DNA of 64,000 bases, taken from contig NZ_BEVZ01000008.1 in the NCBI RefSeq assembly GCF_003112515.1, forward strand, positions 124,001 through 188,000. Direction: 5' to 3'. The translations under genes and the position numbers were made by a program. This DNA is from Streptomyces fragilis. Its GTDB lineage: Bacteria; Actinomycetota; Actinomycetes; Streptomycetales; Streptomycetaceae. The stretch's first letter is position 1; each line of letters opens with the position of its first letter. Below are positions 37,422 through 45,497 of this stretch, piece by piece. The notes below the pieces were generated by a model. It worked only from the letters and a program-made list of their open reading frames with translations, searched no databases and had not been told where the DNA came from.

Positions 37422-40079
37422 CTATCCGGTGGTTCCGCCTCTTCCGTTTCCGCCACCGGTGTTGGTGTTGCCGAAGACCGTTCCTTCGCTCACCGTGCCG
37501 GTATCGGTCTCACCGCCGGTCGTACCGTCGGTCGTCGTCCCGGTAGTGGTGCCCCCGTTGTCCGTTCCGCCGAAGGTTCCGCCGTCGGTGGTCTGGCCGT
37601 CGGTGGTGTTGCCACCGGCGGTCATGCACTCGAAGTCCAGCGGCTGGCAGGTGTTGGAGGGCTCGGCAGGCTTGCTGGGCTCCGGCTTGTCGTCCTTCTC
37701 CTCGTCCTCCTCCGGCGCGGACTGCGAGGGGCTCGGCTCCGGGCTCGGGGAGGGGTTGTAGACCGTCCCCAGCGGCGCCGGCTCCGGGAAGGGCTTCGGC
37801 TTGTAGTCCTTGTCCTTCATGGCGATGGACATGTACTCCTTCCACACGTCGGCGGGGATGTCACCACCGTGGATGGAGGTGAGACCGCCCACTCCGTTCA
37901 TGGAGAGGAGTTCCTTGTCCTTCGGGTTGGTCCGGAACATCGCCACGGCCGTGGAGAGTTCCGAGGTGTAGCCGACGTACCAGGCGGACTTGTTCTCGTC
38001 GGTGGTTCCGGTCTTGCCGGCGTTCGGGAACGGAAGATCCGCGAGCGCCTTGGCCGTACCGTTCTGGACCACGTTCTCCAGCACCTTGGTCACGTTGTCC
38101 GCGACCTCCGGATCGAGACCCTTCTTCTTCTTCGGCGGCGCGAACCCGGGGAGCGCGACGCCCTCGCCGTCCTCGACCTTCGTCACCGAGAAGGGCTCGT
38201 AGTGCTTGCCGGAGGAAGCGAAGCCCGCGTAGGCGTCTGCCATGCGGATCGCGCTCGGCGTGGAGGTGCCCAGCGAGAACGAGGCGGTGTCCAGGTTGCC
38301 GGTGTCGAAGCTGCTCTCGAGGATGCCCAGCCGCTTGGCCGTCTCCCGGGTCTTGTCCAGCCCCACATCGATGCCCAGCTGGACGAACGGCACGTTGACC
38401 GACTGCTCCATGGCCTTCTCGAGCGTGATCATGCCCCAGGGCGTGGGGCCCTCGTTCGCCTGCTTGAACGGCTGGTTCTTGTCGTTCAGCAGCGGTTTGC
38501 CGCTCTGGTCCGTGATCACTGTTCCGTCGTTGCCCTGGTAGAGGCTCTGCGGCGACAGCGGCTCTCCATTGGTGTGGATCGTGCCGTACTCCATGGCCGA
38601 CGCCAGCACGAAAGGCTTCCAGGTCGAGCCGACCGGCACGCCCGAGGTGTTGGCGTTGTTGGTGAAGTGGTTCTTGTCGAAGCCGTCACCACCGTAGACA
38701 GCCACGATGGCCCCGGTGTCGGGGTCGATGGAGGCGCCACCGAACTGCACGTGGGTGTCGGTCTTCGGACGGGCCTTCTCGTCCAGCAGTGTCTTGCGGG
38801 ACTTCTGGACGGCCTTCTCCAGCTCCCGCACACGGTCCTTGTCGAAGGTGGTGTAGATCTTGTACCCACCCCGCTTGTCCAGCTCGTCGGCGGAGATGTC
38901 GGCCTTCTTGGCCACGTACGTCTTCGCGATGTCGACCAGGTAGCCCTTCTGCCCCGTGAGGTCGGACATCTTGCGCTTCTCGAGCTCGGGGAAGTCGCCG
39001 ATCTTGCTCCGCTCCTCCGGCGTCATCCGGCCGACCTCGACCATGCGCTTCAGGATCCAGCTCCACCGCAGCTCGGCGCGCTTGCGGTTCGCCTCCGGAG
39101 TCGCGTTGTCACCTGATCCGCCGTCCGGGCTGTAGAGGTTCGGCCCCTTGAGCACCGCCGCCAGGAAGACGCACTCCTCCGGGCTGAGCGCCTTGGCCTC
39201 CTTGCCGAAGTACGCCAGGGAGGCCGCCTGGACACCGTAGGCGTTCCGCCCGTAGTAGGCGGTGTTCAGGTAGCCCGCGAGGATCTGGTCCTTCGACATC
39301 TTCGAGCCGACCTTTATGGAGATGAACAGCTCCTTGAACTTCCGGGTCAGCGTCTGACTCTGGTCCAGGTAGGTGTTCTTCACGAACTGCTGGGTGATGG
39401 TCGAACCACCCTGCACCTCGTCGCCCTTGGCCATGTTGAAGAGCGCCCGGGCGATGCCCATCGGGTCGACGCCCCGATCGTCCTCGAAGGACGCGTTCTC
39501 GGCGGCGATCACCGCGTCGCGCAGCGTCGGCTGGATGTCGTCGATCTCCACGTTCTGGCGGGTGGTGCCACCGCCCGTGGACGCCATCTGGGACCCGTCG
39601 GCCCAGTAGTAGACGTTGGTCTCCGCCAGCGCGGCCTTGTCCTGGTCGGGGACCTCCACCATGGCGTACCCGATGCCGCCGACCAGCAACAGACTGGCGA
39701 AGAAGGCGACGAACGCGCCGGTGACCAGGCGCCACGACGGCACCCACCGTGCTGCGCCGTACTTCCCCGCACGCGGGTAGTCGATGAAGCGGTCCTTGGG
39801 CCCGGTGCGGCCGCGCCTGCCCTCCGGTGCCGGGGCCGCCCTGCGGCGACTCCCTCCGGACCCTCCGGCCCCACCGGACCTCTGCGCGGCCCGGCGGGCC
39901 TCCGCTCGGCCGCCGTACGGACGCTCTTCCGCCTCAGGCCCGTAGTACGAGCCGGCGGAGGAGCCGGTGGCTCCTCTCGGAGCCGCGCGGCGGCCGGAGG
40001 ACGAACCGGACTGGGCGCGTCGGGCCGCGGCACGTCCGCCTCCCTGCGGCTGTGGCGGTTTGCGACGGTGCTCGCTCAT
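37422..40079 (-). CDS. Class A penicillin-binding protein (bifunctional)
   Basis: 885-aa peptidoglycan glycosyltransferase/transpeptidase. Residues 1-112 form a basic Arg/Gly/Ser-rich cytoplasmic tail; the membrane anchor is ~115-141. The GT51 domain carries AAENASFEDDRGVDP with the catalytic Glu, GGSTITQQFVKN and KFKELFISIKV. The transpeptidase domain has STWK (GVPVGSTWKPF), SVN (EQSVNVPF) and KTGTT (GKTGTTDENK). The last ~130 residues are Pro/Ser/Glu, then Thr/Gly-rich (GGTTTGTTTDGTTGG), a probable wall-spanning or disordered tail with one Cys pair (NTCQPLDFEC). ATG at 40079 with GAGGAG upstream. Divergent from padR by 373 bp. Confidence 0.95.
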   Translation of the reverse strand: MSEHRRKPPQPQGGGRAAARRAQSGSSSGRRAAPRGATGSSAGSYYGPEAEERPYGGRAEARRAAQRSGGAGGSGGSRRRAAPAPEGRRGRTGPKDRFIDYPRAGKYGAARWVPSWRLVTGAFVAFFASLLLVGGIGYAMVEVPDQDKAALAETNVYYWADGSQMASTGGGTTRQNVEIDDIQPTLRDAVIAAENASFEDDRGVDPMGIARALFNMAKGDEVQGGSTITQQFVKNTYLDQSQTLTRKFKELFISIKVGSKMSKDQILAGYLNTAYYGRNAYGVQAASLAYFGKEAKALSPEECVFLAAVLKGPNLYSPDGGSGDNATPEANRKRAELRWSWILKRMVEVGRMTPEERSKIGDFPELEKRKMSDLTGQKGYLVDIAKTYVAKKADISADELDKRGGYKIYTTFDKDRVRELEKAVQKSRKTLLDEKARPKTDTHVQFGGASIDPDTGAIVAVYGGDGFDKNHFTNNANTSGVPVGSTWKPFVLASAMEYGTIHTNGEPLSPQSLYQGNDGTVITDQSGKPLLNDKNQPFKQANEGPTPWGMITLEKAMEQSVNVPFVQLGIDVGLDKTRETAKRLGILESSFDTGNLDTASFSLGTSTPSAIRMADAYAGFASSGKHYEPFSVTKVEDGEGVALPGFAPPKKKKGLDPEVADNVTKVLENVVQNGTAKALADLPFPNAGKTGTTDENKSAWYVGYTSELSTAVAMFRTNPKDKELLSMNGVGGLTSIHGGDIPADVWKEYMSIAMKDKDYKPKPFPEPAPLGTVYNPSPSPEPSPSQSAPEEDEEKDDKPEPSKPAEPSNTCQPLDFECMTAGGNTTDGQTTDGGTFGGTDNGGTTTGTTTDGTTGGETDTGTVSEGTVFGNTNTGGGNGRGGTTG

Positions 40080-40452
40080 CGAACGATTACTCCTCGGGCA
40101 GGCGCACACATGAGCGCCTGGAAACAGCGGCTGGTTTCCGGTCCCCCCGACGTACGGCCGACGGTCACTCGATCAGCCGTACTACACCTGGGACGTTGAC
40201 GTATCACGGACGTCACTTGGTTCCCGGCGGATTGCATGCCGCACAGACTACGCATCGCCGAACAGCGCCAAATCGGGTTCTCACGTACGAACAACGCATA
40301 GCGCTACCACCTGAATCGGCGATGTGACGCCGCTCACCGAGGCCGCCCTTGTACGCCGCCCGAGGCGGACCTATCGTTCGGATGTATCGACTCGATACAT
40401 CGGGGGAACATAAACTGCCGACCCGACAGTCCGCGGCAGAGAGGAGGCGACG
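40080..40452. other. 373-bp divergent region between the PBP gene and padR
   Basis: No gene. Contains the PBP ribosome site, an inverted repeat GTACGGC/GCCGTAC with 17-nt spacing (40152-40182), and the 21-bp padR operator at 40381-40401 with GAGAGGAGG before padR. Confidence 0.7.
40381..40401. promoter_or_regulatory. Probable PadR operator
   Basis: Ten-bp perfect arms GATGTATCGA / TCGATACATC around one C, 51 bp before the padR start. It contains the ATGT...ACAT symmetry seen at PadR-family sites, so autoregulation of padR-ino1 is likely. Binding is inferred. Confidence 0.75.
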
Positions 40453-41136
40453 ATGAGCCGGCGTGCCGGAATCCTCGAGTTCGCCGTTCTCGGTCTGCTC
40501 CGCGAGTCCCCGATGCACGGCTACGAGCTGCGCAAACGGCTCAACACATCGTTGGGCGTATTCCGCGCCTTCAGTTACGGAACCCTCTACCCATGCCTCA
40601 AGACGCTGGTCGCAAACGGCTGGTTGATCGAGGAGCCTTCGGCCGAACCCGTGGACGCCCTGGCCGCTCCCCTCACCGGGCGCCGCGCCAAGATCGTCTA
40701 CCGGCTGACGGCGGAAGGTAAGGAGCGGTTCGAGGAGCTGCTCTCGCAGACCGGACCGGACTCGTACGAGGACGAGACGTTCGCGGCCCGGTTCGCCTTC
40801 TTCGGGCAGACCTCCCGGGACGTGCGCATGCGAGTGCTGGAAGGCCGCCGCAGCCGTCTCGAGGAGCGCCTGGAGAAGATGCGCGCCTCGTTCGCGCGCA
40901 CGCGGGAACGCCTCGACGACTACACCCTTGAGCTCCAGCGCCACGGCATGGAGTCCGTGGAGCGCGAAGTGCGCTGGCTGAACGAGCTCATCGAGAGCGA
41001 GCGGGCCGGACGTGACCAGAAGCGGTCGCCGTCCTCGGGTTCCGCTCAGCAGGACACGTCATCCGGAGCGACGGGCGGCCAGACCCGGCGTGGGGTCGAC
41101 ACCCCGCCCGAGACGCCCGAAGACAACAACACGTGA
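40453..41136 (+). CDS. PadR-family regulator
   Basis: 227-aa PadR protein: winged helix LEFAVLGLLRESPMHGYELRKRL and SYGTLYPCLKTLVANGWL, wing region RRAKIVYRLTAEGKERFEEL, then a C-terminal helical dimerisation domain (VLEGRRSRLEERLEKMRASF) and a Ser/Thr/Gly-rich tail. ATG at 40453 follows GAGAGGAGG. It lies 41 bp upstream of ino1 in the same direction, so the pair is an operon, and a palindrome upstream suggests autoregulation. A role in controlling inositol synthesis is inferred from position. Confidence 0.92.
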   Translation: MSRRAGILEFAVLGLLRESPMHGYELRKRLNTSLGVFRAFSYGTLYPCLKTLVANGWLIEEPSAEPVDALAAPLTGRRAKIVYRLTAEGKERFEELLSQTGPDSYEDETFAARFAFFGQTSRDVRMRVLEGRRSRLEERLEKMRASFARTRERLDDYTLELQRHGMESVEREVRWLNELIESERAGRDQKRSPSSGSAQQDTSSGATGGQTRRGVDTPPETPEDNNT

Positions 41137-41177
41137 AGCCACAGGGTTTCACCGAGTACACACAGGGAGCCACCGCA

Positions 41178-42260
41178 ATGGGTTCGGTTCGCGTAGCCAT
41201 CGTCGGCGTGGGCAACTGCGCCGCCTCGCTGGTGCAGGGCGTCGAGTACTACAAGGACGCCGACCCGGCGTCCAAGGTGCCTGGCCTGATGCACGTCCAG
41301 TTCGGCGACTACCACGTCCGTGACGTGGAGTTCGTCGCGGCCTTCGACGTCGACACCAAGAAGGTCGGTCTCGACCTCGCCGACGCCATCGGCGCCTCCG
41401 AGAACAACACCATCAAGATCTGCGACGTGCCGCGTACCGGTGTCACGGTCCAGCGTGGTCACACCCTCGACGGCCTCGGCAAGTACTACCGCGAGACCAT
41501 CGAGGAGTCCGCCGAGGAGCCGGTCGACGTCGTCCAGGTCCTCAAGGACCAGCAGGTCGACGTGCTGGTCTGCTACCTGCCCGTCGGCTCCGAGGACGCG
41601 GCCCGCTTCTACGCCCAGTGCGCCATCGACGCCAAGGTCGCCTTCGTCAACGCCCTTCCGGTCTTCATCGCCGGCACCAAGGAGTGGGCGGACAAGTTCA
41701 CCGAGGCCGGTGTGCCGATCGTCGGTGACGACATCAAGTCCCAGGTCGGCGCCACCATCACGCACCGTGTGATGGCGAAGCTGTTCGAGGACCGCGGCGT
41801 CGTCCTGGACCGCACCATGCAGCTGAACGTCGGCGGCAACATGGACTTCAAGAACATGCTCGAGCGCGACCGCCTCGAGTCGAAGAAGATCTCCAAGACG
41901 CAGGCCGTCACCTCCCAGATCCCCGACCGGGACCTCGGCGAGAAGAACGTCCACATCGGCCCGTCCGACTACGTGGCCTGGCTGGACGACCGCAAGTGGG
42001 CCTACGTCCGTCTCGAGGGCCGCGCCTTCGGTGACGTCCCGCTGAACCTGGAGTACAAGCTCGAGGTCTGGGACTCCCCGAACTCGGCGGGTGTCATCAT
42101 CGACGCCCTGCGCGCTGCGAAGATCGCCAAGGACCGGGGCATCGGTGGCCCGATCCTTTCCGCGTCGAGCTACTTCATGAAGTCCCCGCCGGTCCAGTAC
42201 TTCGACGACGAGGCCCGCGCCAACGTCGAGAAGTTCATCGCGGGTGAGGTCGAGCGCTGA
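41178..42260 (+). CDS. ino1: Inositol-3-phosphate synthase
   Basis: 360-aa actinobacterial-type myo-inositol-1-phosphate synthase, converting glucose 6-phosphate to inositol 3-phosphate with NAD+; it feeds mycothiol and phosphatidylinositol synthesis. MGSVRVAIVGVGNCAASLVQG is the NAD-binding start. GTKEWADKF, LNVGGNMDFKNML, and KSPPVQYFDDEARANVEKF are family blocks. ATG at 41178 with AGGGAG upstream. Second gene after padR. Its codon use is strongly biased (many AAG, GTC, CTC), consistent with high expression. A strong terminator follows at 42307-42341. Confidence 0.95.
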   Translation: MGSVRVAIVGVGNCAASLVQGVEYYKDADPASKVPGLMHVQFGDYHVRDVEFVAAFDVDTKKVGLDLADAIGASENNTIKICDVPRTGVTVQRGHTLDGLGKYYRETIEESAEEPVDVVQVLKDQQVDVLVCYLPVGSEDAARFYAQCAIDAKVAFVNALPVFIAGTKEWADKFTEAGVPIVGDDIKSQVGATITHRVMAKLFEDRGVVLDRTMQLNVGGNMDFKNMLERDRLESKKISKTQAVTSQIPDRDLGEKNVHIGPSDYVAWLDDRKWAYVRLEGRAFGDVPLNLEYKLEVWDSPNSAGVIIDALRAAKIAKDRGIGGPILSASSYFMKSPPVQYFDDEARANVEKFIAGEVER

Positions 42261-42306
42261 CACCCGTCCCCTCGCCGCAGGCCGGCGGGAGCACCACAGG
42301 GACTCA

Positions 42307-42341
42307 GGAGGGGCCCCGGGCATGTCGCCCGGGGCCCCTCC
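42307..42341 (+). terminator. Terminator after ino1
   Basis: 15-bp perfect GC stem GGAGGGGCCCCGGGC-type (GGAGGGG... paired with ...CCCCTCC) with an ATGTC loop, 46 bp after the stop; a C-run follows. Confidence 0.88.
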
Positions 42342-42378
42342 CCCCGTTCCCGGCCCTGCGTATGTGAGGCTGAGCGCC

Positions 42379-43689
42379 ATGTCCGCTGTACGCGACCTGT
42401 CCGTCCTGCTCCGCCTGCGGGACTTCCGACGCCTGCTCGGTGTACGACTGCTCTCGCAGGCGGCGGACGGCGTCTATCAGGTGGCCCTCGCCACCTACGT
42501 GGTCTTCTCCCCCGAGCAGCAGACCTCAGCGGCGGCCATCGCCTCCGCCATGGCCGTGCTGCTCCTTCCGTACTCGTTCGTCGGCCCGTTCGCCGGGGTT
42601 CTCCTCGACCGCTGGCGCCGCCGTCAGGTCCTGCTGTTCGGCAGCCTGCTGCGCGCACTGCTCGCCCTGGCGACCGCGTTCCTCATGCTGGGCGGTGCAC
42701 CCGGGCCGCTGTTCTACGCTTCCGCGCTGTGCGTGACGGCGGTCAACCGCTTCGTCCTGGCCGGCCTCTCGGCCGCCCTGCCCCGGGTCGTCGACGGTGA
42801 GCGGCTGGTCACGGCGAACTCCCTCACTCCCACCGCGGGCACCCTGGCAGCCACCCTCGGAGGCGGTCTGGCCTTCGTGGTCCGTCTGGCCGGAGCGGAC
42901 TCGGACGCCGTGGTGGTGTTGCTGGGTGCCGCCCTCTACCTCTGTGCCGCACTCGCCTCCCTCCGCATGGCGCCCTCCCTGCTGGGTCCGGACCGGGACG
43001 GGGTCACCGCCCCGAAGATGCTCCAGGCGGTCAGCGGCACCGCTCGTGGGCTGGCCGACGGTCTGCGGCACCTGGCGGCACCCGACAGACGGCAGGCGGC
43101 CTGGGCGCTGGTGGCGATGACACTGATGCGCTTCTGCTACGGCGCGCAGACGGTGATGGTGCTCATGCTCTGCCGCCACACGTGGAACGACGAGACGACC
43201 GCGGGAGGAACCCGGGACGGATTGGCCCTGCTGGGGGTGGCGGTCGCGGTCTCGGGGGCCGGCTTCTTCGTCGCCGCGGTGATCACGCCCTCGATGGCCG
43301 GCCGGCTGGGACCGATGCGCTGGATGACGATCTGCGCCGGAAGTGCCACGGTGCTCGCACCGGCGCTGGTTCTGCCGTTCCGGCCGGCGTCCGTCATGGT
43401 GGCCGCCTTCGTGCTGGGACTCGTCACTCAAGGGGCGAAGATCTCGACCGACACGGTGGTGCAGTCCCACACCGAGGACAGGTTCAGGGGCCGCATCTTC
43501 TCCCTGTACGACGTCCTCTTCAACGTGGCGTTCGTCGCCGCGGCCGGGCTGGCGGCACTGATGCTGCCGCACGACGGCCGTTCCCTCCCCTTGGTCCTCA
43601 CCGTGGCGGCGCTCTACGGCCTCACCACATTGGTCCTCCTCCGGTTCGCCGACCGGGTGCCGGACAGGAACCGGCCTTCGAACGCGTGA
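42379..43689 (+). CDS. MFS transporter
   Basis: 436-aa major facilitator with about 12 helices, of the Bcr/EmrB-like drug exporter or MFS_3 kind. The start LRLRDFRRLLGVRLLSQAADGVYQVAL and the loop LLDRWRRRQVLLFGSLLRA (motif A-like, with basic residues after Asp) are typical. VVQSHTEDRFRGRIFSLYDVLFNVAF lies in the second half. Substrate unknown. ATG at 42379, after the ino1 terminator, so probably its own unit. It converges with the CCA enzyme gene; the 108-bp gap contains two perfect parS sites. Confidence 0.9.
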   Translation: MSAVRDLSVLLRLRDFRRLLGVRLLSQAADGVYQVALATYVVFSPEQQTSAAAIASAMAVLLLPYSFVGPFAGVLLDRWRRRQVLLFGSLLRALLALATAFLMLGGAPGPLFYASALCVTAVNRFVLAGLSAALPRVVDGERLVTANSLTPTAGTLAATLGGGLAFVVRLAGADSDAVVVLLGAALYLCAALASLRMAPSLLGPDRDGVTAPKMLQAVSGTARGLADGLRHLAAPDRRQAAWALVAMTLMRFCYGAQTVMVLMLCRHTWNDETTAGGTRDGLALLGVAVAVSGAGFFVAAVITPSMAGRLGPMRWMTICAGSATVLAPALVLPFRPASVMVAAFVLGLVTQGAKISTDTVVQSHTEDRFRGRIFSLYDVLFNVAFVAAAGLAALMLPHDGRSLPLVLTVAALYGLTTLVLLRFADRVPDRNRPSNA

Positions 43690-43721
43690 TGGGCGACGTT
43701 TCACGTGAAACGTCGCCCATC
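43688..43721. repeat. 34-bp perfect palindrome with a parS core
   Basis: A 17-bp arm GATGGGCGACGTTTCAC is followed at once by its exact complement, with no spacer. The central 14 bp (43698-43711) are a perfect parS. The palindrome begins inside the MFS stop codon, between convergent genes, so the transcript can form a long hairpin and act as a bidirectional terminator. Confidence 0.95.
43698..43711. promoter_or_regulatory. parS site, core of the 34-bp palindrome
   Basis: Perfect GTTTCACGTGAAAC, 60 bp (centre to centre) from the next parS at 43758-43771. Confidence 0.95.
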
Positions 43722-43757
43722 AATCCACCGTCGGCCCACCGACCGCTGGAGACGGAT

Positions 43758-43771
43758 GTTTCACGTGAAAC
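43758..43771. promoter_or_regulatory. parS site downstream of the CCA enzyme gene
   Basis: Perfect GTTTCACGTGAAAC, with GAT/ATC flanks extending the symmetry to 20 bp; 26 bp beyond the CCA-gene stop. Confidence 0.95.
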
Positions 43772-43797
43772 ATCGCATCGCCAGAGGTCGGGCCTGC

Positions 43798-45240
43798 TCA
43801 GCCCTGGCCCGCCCACCATTCCTTGAGCGCCGCCACGGCGGCGTCGTGCTCCATCGGTCCGTTCTCGAGGCGAAGCTCCAGCAGGAACTTGTAGGCCTGA
43901 CCGATCACCGGTCCCGGGCCGACGCCCAGGGTTGCCATGATCTGGTTGCCGTCGAGGTCCGGACGGATCGAGTCCAGCTCCTCCTGCTCCTGCAGCTGGG
44001 CGATCCGCTCCTCCAGACCGTCGTAGGCACGCGACAGCGCGGCTGCCTTCTTCTTGTTCCGGGTGGTGCAGTCCGAGCGCGTCAGCTTGTGCAGGCGGTC
44101 CAAGAGAGGGCCGGCGTCCCGCACGTAGCGGCGCACGGCGGAGTCCGTCCACTCGCCGGTCCCGTATCCGTGGAAGCGGAGGTGGAGCTCGACCAGGCGG
44201 GAGACGTTGCTGACCATCTCGTTCGGGTACTTCAGCGCCGTCATGCGCTTCTTGGTCATCTTGGCGCCCACCACCTCGTGGTGGTGGAAGGAGACCCTGC
44301 CGTCCTCCTCGAACCGGCGCGTACGCGGCTTGCCGATGTCATGGAGCAGCGCGGAGAGCCGGAGCGTCAGGTCGGGACCGTCCTCCTCCAGGTCGATGGC
44401 CTGCTCCAGGACGATCAGCGTGTGGTCGTAGACGTCCTTGTGCCGGTGGTGTTCGTCCCGCTCCAGGCGCAACGCCGGAAGCTCGGGCAGCACATGGCCG
44501 GCCAGACCGGTGTCCACCAGCAGCGTGAGGCCCTTGCGTGGCCGCGCGGAGAGGATCAGCTTGTTCAGCTCGTCCCGGACCCGCTCGGCCGAGACGATCT
44601 CGATCCGGCCGGCCATGTCGGTCATCGCGGCGACCACCTCGGGCGCCACGTCGAAGTCCAGCTGCGCCGCGAAGCGCGCGGCCCGCATCATGCGCAGCGG
44701 GTCGTCGGAGAAGGACTCCTCCGGGGTGCCCGGCGTGCGCAGCACCCGGCGTGCCAGGTCCTCCCGACCACCGTGCGGGTCGATGAACACCTGCTCCGGA
44801 AGCGCGAGCGCCATGGCGTTGACCGTGAAGTCACGCCGCACCAGGTCCTGCTCGATGGAGTCGCCGTACGACACCTCCGGCTTGCGGGAGGTGCGGTCGT
44901 ACGCCTCCGAGCGGTAGGTGGTGACCTCGATCTGGTAGCCGTCCTTCTGGCAGCCCACGGTGCCGAAGGCGATGCCCACTTCCCAGACGGCCTCGGCCCA
45001 CGGCCGGACGATCTTCAGAACGTCCTCGGGGCGGGCGTCGGTGGTGAAGTCCAGATCGTTGCCCAGCCTCCCCAGCAGGGCGTCCCGTACCGATCCGCCG
45101 ACCAGGGCGAGGCGGAACCCCGCGTCCTGGAAGCGGCGTCCTAGGTCATCGGCGACGGGGGCCACGCGGAGCAGCTCGCTGACCGCGAGGCTCTCGGCCT
45201 GGCTCAGGGCACTGGACTTGTCTTCGTTGGCGTTCGGCAC
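43798..45240 (-). CDS. CCA tRNA nucleotidyltransferase
   Basis: 480-aa class II nucleotidyltransferase that adds or repairs the 3' CCA of tRNA. The N-terminal palm has FRLALVGGSVRDALLGR and the catalytic DxD as GNDLDFTT. RRDFTVNAMAL and DDPLRMMRAARFAAQL follow. A C-terminal HD domain (LLHDIGKP, SFHHHEVVGA) suggests a metal-dependent phosphohydrolase activity. The mycobacterial homologue at the same locus was long named pcnA. GTG at 45240 preferred (PNANEDKSSALSQ); no strong ribosome site. Divergent from the DUF6049 gene. Confidence 0.95.
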   Translation of the reverse strand: MPNANEDKSSALSQAESLAVSELLRVAPVADDLGRRFQDAGFRLALVGGSVRDALLGRLGNDLDFTTDARPEDVLKIVRPWAEAVWEVGIAFGTVGCQKDGYQIEVTTYRSEAYDRTSRKPEVSYGDSIEQDLVRRDFTVNAMALALPEQVFIDPHGGREDLARRVLRTPGTPEESFSDDPLRMMRAARFAAQLDFDVAPEVVAAMTDMAGRIEIVSAERVRDELNKLILSARPRKGLTLLVDTGLAGHVLPELPALRLERDEHHRHKDVYDHTLIVLEQAIDLEEDGPDLTLRLSALLHDIGKPRTRRFEEDGRVSFHHHEVVGAKMTKKRMTALKYPNEMVSNVSRLVELHLRFHGYGTGEWTDSAVRRYVRDAGPLLDRLHKLTRSDCTTRNKKKAAALSRAYDGLEERIAQLQEQEELDSIRPDLDGNQIMATLGVGPGPVIGQAYKFLLELRLENGPMEHDAAVAALKEWWAGQG

Positions 45241-45497
45241 AACAGAAAAGACTACGTGGCCCGGCCCCGGCGCCGCTCGCCGGTAATTTCCGGGCGCCCG
45301 GGTGACGGTCCCCACAGTGAGCTTGATCGTGCTGGAGCGGTCCGTGGCGCATCTGCTCCTCGCACCTCGTTACCATGCCTGGACGCACACTCGGACAGGC
45401 GCCGACGAGCGGCACGATCCGCGACCGGTCGCGCACGACCGGCAGCCGAGAATCCGGTACCGAAGACCACCACCGACGACGAGGGACGGACGAGCGC

